Assembly (NCBI GenBank): GCA_902767025.1
Contig: CACXFZ010000273.1
Span: 1 to 14,266, forward strand
DNA: 14,266 bases
Direction: 5' to 3'
From: an uncultured Coriobacteriaceae bacterium
Lineage (GTDB): Bacteria; Actinomycetota; Coriobacteriia; Coriobacteriales; Eggerthellaceae
Positions 1-5,959 of the stretch are shown here, piece after piece. The notes beneath the pieces are model-generated. The model did not search any database. It saw only the letters and a list, made by a program, of their open reading frames with translations, and had not been told where the DNA came from. Position 1 is the first letter of the stretch, and every line of letters begins with the position of its first letter. Made by a program: the position numbers and the translations under genes.

Positions 1-542
1 ACGACTTCGCTCGGGCGCTTGCCACCCTGCGCTCCATCGACCTGGAAAACGACTGGCCTTTTGGAGAGAGGCAGGAAGTGGCCAGGGCCGCCCAACTGCT
101 GCGCGACGGCGCCCAAGACGACGAGCACGCACTGGTTGTGGAGTACACGCGCCTGTTCCGTGGGCCGGGACGCATGCCAGCGCCTCCGTGGGGTTCGGTG
201 TACATGGACCGCGACCAGGTGATGTACGGCTGGACCTGGGTGGAGCTGCGGACCTGGCTGCGCACGCACGATATCGCAGGCACGTACGAGGAAAACGACC
301 CCGAAGACAATTTCGCGCGCATGCTTGCGCTGGCATCCGAAGTGGCGCAGAACCGACCCGAGCTGTTGGCCGAGCTGCTGGCCGACCACCTGCTGTGCTG
401 GAGCGACCACTTCCTGGAGCTGCTGGTCGACGCAGCCGAGCTACCCACCTACCAGGGACTGGCGGTGCTCTCAAAGACGACGTTGCTCGACGTTCAGGAG
501 CTGCTGGGCATCGAGCCGGCGACGCGCAGGTTCTTCAGGTAG
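1..542 (+). CDS. TorD/DmsD-family molybdoenzyme chaperone (5' truncated)
   Basis: The frame is open from base 3 to a TAG at 540-542 and runs off the left edge, leaving about 179 residues; the family is usually near 200, so only the N-terminus is missing. The visible part carries the family signature EYTRLFRGPG followed by P-PPWGSVYMD, then an acidic, Leu-rich all-helical C-terminus (ELLADHLLCWSDHFLELL). Members of this family are cytoplasmic chaperones that hold the apo catalytic subunit of DMSO/TMAO-type reductases during cofactor insertion and proofread its Tat signal. The DmsC-like gene starts 4 nt after this stop, which supports a dmsABC-type operon whose A and B subunits lie upstream of the window. 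A GTG at 78 is in frame but internal to the conserved region, so it is not the start. Family assignment is firm; the partner reductase and substrate cannot be told from here. Confidence 0.85.
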   Translation, partial: DFARALATLRSIDLENDWPFGERQEVARAAQLLRDGAQDDEHALVVEYTRLFRGPGRMPAPPWGSVYMDRDQVMYGWTWVELRTWLRTHDIAGTYEENDPEDNFARMLALASEVAQNRPELLAELLADHLLCWSDHFLELLVDAAELPTYQGLAVLSKTTLLDVQELLGIEPATRRFFR

Positions 543-546
543 CGCC

Positions 547-1404
547 ATGGGCGATGTGAGCGGACTTTCGCTGGCCCTGTTCACGGGCCTGGCCCCCGCA
601 GGGGCTGTTGCGTACTGCGCCGTGGCGTTGGTGCTGCTCGCGTGCCGCAGCATGGAAGAAGACGCGCGCCTGAGGCTGACGAAGCTGCTGGGCGTTCCGC
701 TGGCGATATGCTGGCTGGGGTTCTTCGCCGCGGCAACCCATTTGGGCTCGGCGGGCAACGCTCTCTACGCGTTTTCGGGCATCGGCCGCTCGCCGTTGAG
801 CAACGAGGTTGCCGCAGTGGTGGCCTTCCTGTTCTGCGCGGGCATCACCTGGCTCTACTCGTTCAAGCACAACCCGAACTGGACCGTCTGCGCCTGCGGA
901 CTGGCGGCAAGCGCACTGTGCGGCATTGCGTTGGTTGCCTTCGTCGGGCTCGCCTACGACGTGAGCACGGTCCCCACCTGGACGACGGTGCTGACGCCGG
1001 TGAACATCCTGGTGGGCGCACTGTGCGCCGGCTTGTCGCTGGCCGCCGTGGTCGTCCACGGATGCCAGGTCGGGCTGCCATCCGTCCAGCGGGTGCTTCT
1101 GGTGCTGGCCGCTCTCGCCCTTGCAGGAAGTTGTGCCGGCCAGCTTGCCTTCGTGGGCCATCTGAACGCCATCGGGAACAACGTGGTGGCGCTGGGCACC
1201 CTGGGTGCGGGGCACGAGCGTGCGGTGCTGGCCGCCGCAGCCCTGGGCCTTGCGGGCCTGGTCCTGCAGATGACATCGCGCACGAAACCGGAGCGCTTCG
1301 GCGCGTCTGTTGCCCTCGACGCCGCCGGGGCCGTGCTGGTGCTCGCAGCCGCACTGGTGCTGCGCTTCCCGTTCTACGACGCCTACCTTTCGGTGGGGTT
1401 CTAG
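547..1404 (+). CDS. dmsC: DmsC-family membrane anchor subunit of a DMSO reductase-type enzyme
   Basis: The product is 285 residues, close to the usual DmsC length, with eight hydrophobic segments at about 8-33, 46-66, 86-104, 113-136, 152-170, 180-204, 225-242 and 254-272. The family hallmark sits after helix 2: THLGSAGNALYAFSGIGRSP, then LSNEV. The His of THLG (residue 65) matches the conserved His implicated in quinol binding. The ending FYDAYLSVGF is also DmsC-like. The protein anchors the catalytic and iron-sulfur subunits in the cytoplasmic membrane and oxidises menaquinol. The ATG at 547 is only 4 nt past the chaperone stop and has no clear Shine-Dalgarno, which suggests translational coupling. 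The electron acceptor is unknown: DmsC-type anchors serve many molybdo-oxidoreductases in anaerobic actinobacteria, so DMSO itself should not be assumed. Confidence 0.85.
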   Translation: MGDVSGLSLALFTGLAPAGAVAYCAVALVLLACRSMEEDARLRLTKLLGVPLAICWLGFFAAATHLGSAGNALYAFSGIGRSPLSNEVAAVVAFLFCAGITWLYSFKHNPNWTVCACGLAASALCGIALVAFVGLAYDVSTVPTWTTVLTPVNILVGALCAGLSLAAVVVHGCQVGLPSVQRVLLVLAALALAGSCAGQLAFVGHLNAIGNNVVALGTLGAGHERAVLAAAALGLAGLVLQMTSRTKPERFGASVALDAAGAVLVLAAALVLRFPFYDAYLSVGF

Positions 1405-1769
1405 ATTAGAAACGCTGCTGCAACCATGCAGACTATTCGTATTCAATATGGTCGAAAACCAGCCGAATCTGCGGATTTCTTCTTTTGCTAATCGCATTAA
1501 TTATTGACTAACCCAGTCATTATCTACAGTCTACGCACGCTCGATTGGCGGTTCTGCAACGCTCCTGTCGGGCATCAGAACGCGTGCATGTCGGTATTCT
1601 GCAATACGCCACCCATGCCGTGTTGTGCGGCGCTGCCTTTTCGGCATGCACATCGTGCCACACTCACTCAAATCCATTCTGCATAGCTCTCCGATGCCGC
1701 CCTGAAAGGGGAATAGGATACAAACAGGCGGAAAGGCCGCCTTCCCACCGAGCATAGGAGGCAGCGAAG
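1405..1769 (+). other. 365-nt intergenic region between the dmsC-like and enolase-superfamily genes
   Basis: No gene is supported here. About 1420-1540 is conspicuously A+T-rich compared with the surrounding coding DNA. It contains a small inverted repeat (CTGCA/TGCAG, 1418-1431) and a short stem (AATC/GATT) followed by a T-rich stretch near 1480-1490, a weak terminator candidate for the dms operon. The dyad at 1505-1519 is listed separately. Nearer the next gene there is a 6-bp hairpin, AGGCGG (1726-1731) with CCGCCT (1737-1742), and a strong Shine-Dalgarno AGGAGG at 1756-1761, 8 nt before the ATG at 1770. No convincing paired -35/-10 promoter was found. Confidence 0.5.
1505..1519. promoter_or_regulatory. 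Candidate operator dyad TGACT-N5-AGTCA
   Basis: Two perfect 5-bp inverted arms, TGACT (1505-1509) and AGTCA (1515-1519), flank a 5-nt centre in the most A+T-rich part of the dmsC-to-enolase gap. The left arm overlaps a TTGACT that resembles a -35 box, but no good -10 follows at normal spacing. Short dyads like this occur by chance, so it is only a candidate binding site. Confidence 0.25.
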
Positions 1770-2951
1770 ATGCGAATCACCGGCGTAGACGTCATCCTCA
1801 TGGACGAGTCCCATCCGGACAACACGGGATGGAGCCCAGTTGTGTGCCGCGTGTACACGGACGAGGGCTTGTACGGCGACGGAGAGGCGGCGATCGCCTA
1901 CAGCATCGGTTCGAAGGCCGCCTGGTCGATGGTCCAGGAGATGGGCAACCGGGTGCTGGGCATGGACCCCCTGGAAAACGAGGTCGTGTGGCACAATCTG
2001 TACCGCACGACGTTTTGGGCCCAGAACGGCGGGCCGATCGTGTGGGCGGGCATATCCGCCATCGACATCGCCCTCTGGGACATCAAGGGCAATCACTTCG
2101 GCGTCCCCGTCAGCACGCTTCTAGGCGGCAAGATGCGCTCGAGCCTGCGCTGCTACGCGAGCCAGCTGCAGTTCGGATGGGGCACGAAGAAGGAACCGGC
2201 CGCAACCATCGAGGGTTACGCACGCAACGCGCGGGCAGCCGTCGACGAGGGCTACGACGCCGTGAAGGTGGACTTCTTCGATTTCTCCCCCGAGGGGCGC
2301 TTCTTCACCATCGAGGAGCGCACGCGCCTGCAGCCCCCGCAACGGCTCGCCTTGGTGGAAGAGCGCCTGGCCGCAGTGCGCGAAGCCTTAAGGCCCCGAT
2401 GTGGACATCATCATGGAAAACCACGCGAACATCGATGCCCAGGTGGCTGTGCAGTTCGGCTCGCTCGCCCAGAAGTACGGGGTGTGCATGTTCGAAGAGC
2501 CCGCCAGCCCGAATCCCAAGATCACGCAGTTCGTCTCCGAGCGCGTTTCGGTGCCCATCGCGCATGGCGAGCGCATCTACAGCCGCTGGGGGTACGCGCC
2601 GTACTTCGAAAACGGCTCCATCCAGATGATCCAGCCCGACCTGGGAAACTGCGGCGGCATCACCGAAGGCAAGAAGATCTGCGACATGGCCTACACCTAC
2701 GATGTGGGCGTGCAGGCCCACGTGTGCGGCAGCCCCTGTCCACGGCGGCAGCCCTGCAGCTCGAGGCAGCCATCCCCAACTTCACCATCCACGAGCACCA
2801 CGTGTACGCGCGCTACGACTACAACAGGCGCCTGTGCGTTCGCGACTACCAGCCCGAAAACGGGCGCTTCGACGTGCCCGACCTGCCCGGCTTGGGAAAC
2901 GAGCTTGCAGAGTACTGCTGGCGTGCGGGCACGGTTGCGCGCGTGCGCTAG
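1770..2951 (+). CDS. Enolase-superfamily enzyme (mandelate racemase subgroup) with two compensating frameshifts
   Basis: The start ATG has an AGGAGG 8 nt upstream. Residues 1-207 read as a normal mandelate racemase/muconate-lactonizing N-terminal capping domain plus the start of the barrel (AIDIALWDIKGNHFGVPV, GYDAVKVDFFD). At 2390-2391 one extra A moves the true coding frame to frame 1. That frame continues with all the catalytic elements: GPDVDIIMENHANID, MFEEP, AHGERIYSRWG, IQPDLGNCGGITE and VQAHVCGSP. At 2733-2736 one C is missing from a C run, and frame 3 resumes with LSTAAALQLEAAIPNF to the TAG at 2949-2951. The uninterrupted 393-codon frame therefore has family-like length but about 115 nonsense-like residues in place of the metal ligands (Asp, Glu, Glu) and the Asp/His dyad. 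Read literally the product is inactive; corrected, it is a Mg-dependent sugar-acid dehydratase or racemase of unknown substrate. Either two sequencing indels or a recent pseudogene explains it. Confidence 0.8.
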   Translation: MRITGVDVILMDESHPDNTGWSPVVCRVYTDEGLYGDGEAAIAYSIGSKAAWSMVQEMGNRVLGMDPLENEVVWHNLYRTTFWAQNGGPIVWAGISAIDIALWDIKGNHFGVPVSTLLGGKMRSSLRCYASQLQFGWGTKKEPAATIEGYARNARAAVDEGYDAVKVDFFDFSPEGRFFTIEERTRLQPPQRLALVEERLAAVREALRPRCGHHHGKPREHRCPGGCAVRLARPEVRGVHVRRARQPESQDHAVRLRARFGAHRAWRAHLQPLGVRAVLRKRLHPDDPARPGKLRRHHRRQEDLRHGLHLRCGRAGPRVRQPLSTAAALQLEAAIPNFTIHEHHVYARYDYNRRLCVRDYQPENGRFDVPDLPGLGNELAEYCWRAGTVARVR

Positions 2952-2998
2952 GCGGTTTCCGACCCGTCCTCCCCCACTGCCAAAGGCCTGCAGGCGCC

Positions 2999-4504
2999 CT
3001 AGGCTCCCTGGCGGTACGTGGCCAGGAAGTCGGCCAGGTCCTCCATGGCCTCCTTCAGCACTTCGATGCGCGGCAGGAAGACCACGCGGAAGTGGTCGGG
3101 TTTCTTCCAGTTGAAGCCGCTGCCGTGCACGATGAGCAGGCGCTTGTCGTGCAGCAGGTCCAGCGCGAACTGCTCGTCGTTGGTGATGTTGAACTTCTTC
3201 ACGTCGAGCTTCGGGAACACGTAGAACCCGGCGCGGGGCTTCACGGCCGACACGCCCGGGATGCTGTTGAGCGCCTCGTAGACGAACTCGCGCTGCTCGT
3301 AGACGCGCCCGCCCGGCACCACATAGCTCTTCACGCTCTGGTGGCCGCCCAGGGCCGTCTGCACGATCGACTGGCCGGGCACGTTGGAGCACATGCGCAT
3401 GTTGCACAGCATGTTCAATCCCAGAATGTAGTCCTTGGCCTTGGCCTTGTTGCCCGACAGGATCATCCAGCCGATGCGGTAGCCCGCCACCATGTGCGAC
3501 TTCGACAGGCCGCTGAAGGTGACGCAGAACAGGTCGGGCGCCAACGACGCAAGCGAGACGTGCTCCAAGTCGTCCATCACCAAGCGGTCGTAGATCTCGT
3601 CGGAGTACAGGATCAAGTCGAACTCGCGCGCGACTTCCACGAGCTCCTGCAGGACCTCGCGCGGGTAGAGCGCACCGGTGGGGTTGTTGGGGTTGATGAC
3701 GACGAGCGCCTTCGTGCGCGGCGTGATCTTGCTGCGAATGTCGTCGATGTCCGGGTACCATTCGGCCTGCTCGTCGCACACGTAGTGGACCGGCGTGCCG
3801 CCCGCAAGCGAGACGCAGGCCGTCCACAGCGGGTAGTCGGGAGACGGCACCAGGACCTCGTCGCCGTTGTCGAGCAGGGCGAGCAGGCTCAGGTTGATGA
3901 GCTCGCTCACGCCGTTGCCCATGTAGATGTCGCTGACCGTGACGTCTTCGATGCCCTTGATCTGGGCATACTGCATAACGGCCTTGCGTGCCGAGAACAG
4001 GCCCTTCGCCGACGAGTACCCTTCGCAGTCCACCAGCTGGCGGCTCATGTCGAAGATCATTTCTTCGGGGGCGCGGAAGTCGAACGGGGCGGGGTTGCCG
4101 ATGTTGAGCTTCAGGATGCGCGCGCCGCTCTTCTCCATGCGCTCGGCCTCTTCGAGCACCGGGCCGCGCACATCGTAGAGCACGTTGTCGAGCTTGCGGG
4201 ACTTCTTGATGGGGCTCCATGCATCGTGCTCCACCACCTCGCGCACGGGGACGGCAGCCGGCGCTTCCTGCTGCGCCGAGGCATCGCCTTCCAGCAGCCA
4301 GGTGGCCGACACGCCCAACGCCTCGCCCAGGGCGTCTGCCACGGGCTTGCGGGGGACGGTCTTGCCGGCGAGGTACTGGCTCAGCTGGCTCTTGCCCAGC
4401 TTCGCGCCCTGCTCCTGCACCAGGCGTATCACGTCCGCCTGCTTCAGGTTCGCATCCTCCATCGCGCTGCTCAGGCGCGACGCAAACGTGTCCATCTCGG
4501 TCAT
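2999..4504 (-). CDS. HTH (XRE)-AlaA-like aminotransferase fusion
   Basis: This 501-residue protein has two parts. Residues about 6-72 form an XRE-type helix-turn-helix (LKQADVIRLVQ, then KSQLSQYLAGKTVPRKP, then LGEALGVSATWLLEG). After an Ala/Gln-rich linker, residues about 96-498 align from memory with E. coli AlaA (YfbQ), a PLP-dependent glutamate-pyruvate aminotransferase. Visible landmarks are LKLNIGNPAPF, NPNNPTGA (271-278), SDEIYD with Asp302, SGLSK with the PLP lysine at Lys335, and DHFR with Arg473 for substrate carboxylate. All key residues are present, so the enzyme part looks active. A GGGAGG lies 5 nt before the ATG at 4504. The gene converges on the enolase-superfamily gene (47-nt gap, no good terminator). 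Upstream lies the GTTC/GAAC array. The DNA-binding domain on a metabolic enzyme suggests a sensor that represses its own gene. Without the HTH the call would simply be alaA. Confidence 0.9.
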   Translation of the reverse strand: MTEMDTFASRLSSAMEDANLKQADVIRLVQEQGAKLGKSQLSQYLAGKTVPRKPVADALGEALGVSATWLLEGDASAQQEAPAAVPVREVVEHDAWSPIKKSRKLDNVLYDVRGPVLEEAERMEKSGARILKLNIGNPAPFDFRAPEEMIFDMSRQLVDCEGYSSAKGLFSARKAVMQYAQIKGIEDVTVSDIYMGNGVSELINLSLLALLDNGDEVLVPSPDYPLWTACVSLAGGTPVHYVCDEQAEWYPDIDDIRSKITPRTKALVVINPNNPTGALYPREVLQELVEVAREFDLILYSDEIYDRLVMDDLEHVSLASLAPDLFCVTFSGLSKSHMVAGYRIGWMILSGNKAKAKDYILGLNMLCNMRMCSNVPGQSIVQTALGGHQSVKSYVVPGGRVYEQREFVYEALNSIPGVSAVKPRAGFYVFPKLDVKKFNITNDEQFALDLLHDKRLLIVHGSGFNWKKPDHFRVVFLPRIEVLKEAMEDLADFLATYRQGA

Positions 4505-4526
4505 GGCAACCTCCCTTGGGCGGTAA

Positions 4527-4606
4527 GTTCAATTTCAAGTTCAATTTAGAACAGGTGATATTGAACCACGTGAGTTCTATTTTGAACCTTTCGAGTTCAA
4601 AAGTTC
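4527..4606. promoter_or_regulatory. Cluster of helically phased GTTC/GAAC half-sites upstream of the HTH-aminotransferase gene
   Basis: Eight GTTC or GAAC tetramers fall within 80 bp. They start at 4527, 4539, 4549, 4563, 4574, 4584, 4595 and 4603, with steps of 12, 10, 14, 11, 10, 11 and 8 bp, mostly one helical turn. Two form matching dyads, GTTC-N6-GAAC, at 4539-4552 and 4574-4587, each with an A/T-only centre and centres 35 bp apart. AAGTTCAATTT is repeated at 4525-4535 and 4537-4547. The block sits 22-102 bp upstream of the ATG at 4504, so it overlaps the expected promoter. The most economical reading is an operator array for the XRE domain encoded by the gene itself. Promoter boxes cannot be chosen with confidence inside the repeats. 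Confidence 0.65.
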
Positions 4607-4638
4607 ATGATTTGCCCATGGGCGGCACCCTGGGCATG

Positions 4639-4668
4639 AAAAAAGCCGGCGCCTGGAAGACGCCGGCC
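4639..4668 (-). terminator. Rho-independent terminator of the lipoprotein gene
   Basis: Read on the minus strand, a perfect 7-bp GC stem (GCCGGCG with CGCCGGC, 4645-4651 and 4661-4667) closes a 9-nt loop and is followed directly by six T (complement of A 4639-4644). It begins about 17 nt after the lipoprotein stop codon. It separates that transcript from the downstream HTH-aminotransferase gene, which must therefore have its own promoter in the half-site block. Confidence 0.9.
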
Positions 4669-4684
4669 CTCTTTGAACCAGATG

Positions 4685-5245
4685 TTACTGGATGCCCATC
4701 ACCAGCGATTGGATGTCCCCTTCGTCCAGCGAGAAATCCTTGCCATCGGGCGCGGAGCACAGGATGGCGTAGACGTCGTCGTCCAGTGTCCATTCGACAT
4801 GCTGGGCCTTGCCCTCTTCGGCGCCCATGCACGTGACGTTCAACCCCTTGACGTTCTGCGTCCAGGTGCTGGCATACGTGTTGTAGTCGCCTGCGAGCTC
4901 GGTAGTGTTCATTCCCTTGCCCTTGCGCACGGTGAGCTGCTTGTCGTCCTGCTCGTAGAGCGCCTGGGCGATGCCGTCCGTGTACGTGTAGGACTTCACC
5001 GACATCGTGTCGCCCGCCACATTCACCTTGTCCATGGTCGAGAAGCCTTCCAATCCTGCTCCCTCGCCGGCCTCCTGCGCGGTTGCGGCATCCTTCCACG
5101 GGTTGGCGATGGCAGTGGACTCGGAAGAGCCCGCTGCAGAAGATCCCTGGCTCGACGACGAGCTGCTCGCTTGCGTTCCCGATCCGCAGCCTGCGATGCT
5201 CAGCGCCAGCAGCGCACCTGCGATACATACCAACAGCTTCTTCAT
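4685..5245 (-). CDS. Small secreted lipoprotein of unknown function
   Basis: The 186-residue product starts at the ATG whose first base is 5245, preceded by a GGGGAAAG ribosome binding site. An upstream in-frame start exists, but the peptide it would add does not look like a signal. MKKLLVCIAGALLALSIAGC is a classical lipoprotein signal, with Cys20 as the lipidated residue after IAG. A Ser/Gly-rich linker (about 22-45) follows, then a compact, acidic, mixed alpha/beta domain of about 140 residues with VKSYTYTDG, ELAGDYNTYASTWTQNV, GLNVTCMGAEEG and VEWTLDDDVYAILCSAPDG. Two Cys in the domain could form a disulfide. I do not recognise the domain. It is anchored to the outer face of the cell membrane and transcribed alone, between the hairpin at 5390-5416 and its own terminator. 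Function is unknown. Confidence 0.85.
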   Translation of the reverse strand: MKKLLVCIAGALLALSIAGCGSGTQASSSSSSQGSSAAGSSESTAIANPWKDAATAQEAGEGAGLEGFSTMDKVNVAGDTMSVKSYTYTDGIAQALYEQDDKQLTVRKGKGMNTTELAGDYNTYASTWTQNVKGLNVTCMGAEEGKAQHVEWTLDDDVYAILCSAPDGKDFSLDEGDIQSLVMGIQ

Positions 5246-5315
5246 GGCTTTCCCCTTTCGCACGGCCCGCATCGCAGACCGCCAGGTCGGTTGCCTGATA
5301 TCGACTATGCAGCAA

Positions 5316-5342
5316 ATGATAACGCAGACGGCGGTACGCCGT
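5316..5342 (-). promoter_or_regulatory. Candidate lipoprotein promoter -10 with adjacent inverted repeat
   Basis: On the minus strand a TATCAT (complement of 5316-5321) about 70 nt before the lipoprotein start resembles a -10 box. Just upstream is a perfect inverted repeat, ACGGCG-GTA-CGCCGT (5328-5342), where a -35 element or an operator would sit. No recognisable -35 hexamer is present, so this is tentative. Confidence 0.25.
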
Positions 5343-5389
5343 GTCCGACAAACCTGCCTTGCAACACATCGGTAACCTGCCAAACGCAA

Positions 5390-5416
5390 GCGGCCCAGGC
5401 AATCTGCCTGGGCCGC
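5390..5416 (-). terminator. Perfect 12-bp hairpin, probable terminator of the selenoprotein candidate
   Basis: GCGGCCCAGGCA (5390-5401) and TGCCTGGGCCGC (5405-5416) are exact inverted copies around a 3-nt loop. Minus-strand transcription from the 98-residue gene meets it 25 nt after the stop codon. The tail on that strand is only moderately T-rich (TTGCGTTT) and there is none on the plus strand. It may therefore be a weak terminator or an mRNA 3'-end stabiliser. Confidence 0.6.
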
Positions 5417-5441
5417 ACACGACATGCCAGCAAAGCCCGTG

Positions 5442-5738
5442 CTAGGAAACTGTGACCGTGGGGCTTTTGAGCCCGAAGAAGCTGTTCAGGTCGAAGGACA
5501 CGACCGCATCGTCAGAGCGAGGCGTGCACTCTTTCGTGATGAACACGCGGCCCGGTTCGGACTCGTAGCTGGGGATGCCATCGGCTTCGCATGCGTCGGC
5601 TGCTTCCTTGTCCAACAAACGAACGACCCGTTCGTAGGATCCGCATCAACCCATCGGTGGCAAGAGGTAGACGAGCATGTCGCTCTGGCCCTTCTTCTGC
5701 ATGTACTGCCTGAGTTTTTCGCTGTATTCGAACTTCAT
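5442..5738 (-). CDS. Probable selenoprotein with in-frame UGA followed by Cys (CC/Se-motif type)
   Basis: The frame runs from an ATG at 5738, with AAAGGAG at 5748-5754 (9 nt spacing), to a TAG at 5442-5444. It is broken only by a TGA at 5646-5648, codon 31. Reading the TGA as Sec gives 98 residues: MKFEYSEKLRQYMQKKGQ, a hydrophobic stretch DMLVYLLPPMG, then U31-C32-GSYERVV, and later PGRVFITKEC, AVVSFDL and SFFGLKSPTVTVS. The sequence is protein-like on both sides of the TGA, and the next codon is Cys. As I recall it, small proteins named for a CC or Sec-Cys motif occur in anaerobic Firmicutes and Actinobacteria; this would be a member. The layout (an N-terminal amphipathic helix, a central Cys/Sec-Gly motif, a C-terminal beta region) faintly resembles A-type/HesB iron-sulfur carriers, which is only an inference. 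A SECIS-like hairpin lies at the right distance after the TGA. Its role is unknown, but a redox or metal-handling thiol/selenol is likely. The alternative is a nonsense mutation. Confidence 0.72.
5619..5635 (-). promoter_or_regulatory. Candidate bacterial SECIS element
   Basis: In the minus-strand mRNA, ACGAAC and GUUCGU form a perfect 6-bp stem around the 5-nt loop GGGUC (loop at 5625-5629). The loop begins after 16 nt counted from the UGA at 5646-5648. Bacterial SECIS elements sit immediately 3' of the UGA inside the coding region. They need an apical loop about 16-37 nt away with a G near its start, and the E. coli fdhF loop contains GGUC. This hairpin meets those rules, at the short end of the distance range. 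Confidence 0.6.
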
Positions 5739-5918
5739 GTGCCTGCGCTCCTTTCTTCGAGTTTGCGCCATCCACGCTACCGAAGCAGGACCGTGCCGTC
5801 CGTGACGCCATCACGTTGCCGAAAGCGCAAGCGCTCCCGCAGCCACTCGCCCATCGCCGCCGTCCGCCCGCCTTGTGCGCGCGCATGAAGAAAATGCCTT
5901 CAACGGGCGATGCTCACC
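5739..5918. other. Divergent intergenic region between the selenoprotein candidate and the clostripain-family gene
   Basis: No gene is supported here. The stretch holds the ribosome binding site of the minus-strand gene (5748-5754) and a small perfect dyad, CGTGA-CGCCA-TCACG (5801-5815). A second short inverted repeat, AGCGC-AA-GCGCT, lies at 5824-5835. Either could be an operator for one of the two divergent genes, but both are short enough to be chance in GC-rich DNA. No convincing minus-strand promoter was found. Confidence 0.35.
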
Positions 5919-5924
5919 TATAAT
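5919..5924 (+). promoter_or_regulatory. -10 promoter element of the clostripain-family gene
   Basis: A perfect TATAAT lies 35 nt before the ATG at 5960, giving a 5' leader of about 29 nt that contains the AGGAGG at 5949-5954. No good -35 hexamer is seen 16-18 nt upstream. The promoter would be weak, activator-dependent, or read by a factor tolerant of the -35. Confidence 0.6.
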
Positions 5925-5959
5925 ATGCGCAGTTGACACGAGCTTTACAGGAGGGACCC

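Noticed and set aside
1504..1530. TTGACT followed by TACAGT as a housekeeping promoter
   Set aside because: The spacing is 15 nt and the -10 match is poor, so it was not listed as a promoter; only the overlapping dyad was kept as a low-confidence site.
2986..2995. GCCTGCAGGC palindrome between convergent genes as a terminator
   Set aside because: The stem is too short, has no loop to speak of and no U tract on either strand.
2702..4549. A 615-codon plus-strand frame antisense to the HTH-aminotransferase gene
   Set aside because: Low-complexity His/Val/Ala/Arg composition, no plausible start signal, and complete overlap with a gene that has intact motifs on the other strand.
4567..4572. CACGTG palindrome between the half-sites
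   Set aside because: A 6-bp palindrome is expected by chance. It falls between GAAC and GTTC units and is better treated as spacer of the array.
5646..5648. The TGA read as a simple nonsense mutation or as Trp through an altered code
   Set aside because: No other in-frame TGA is needed for Trp in neighbouring genes, which use TGG. A following Cys codon plus a SECIS-like hairpin fits selenocysteine better. Nonsense mutation remains the main alternative and is noted in the feature.
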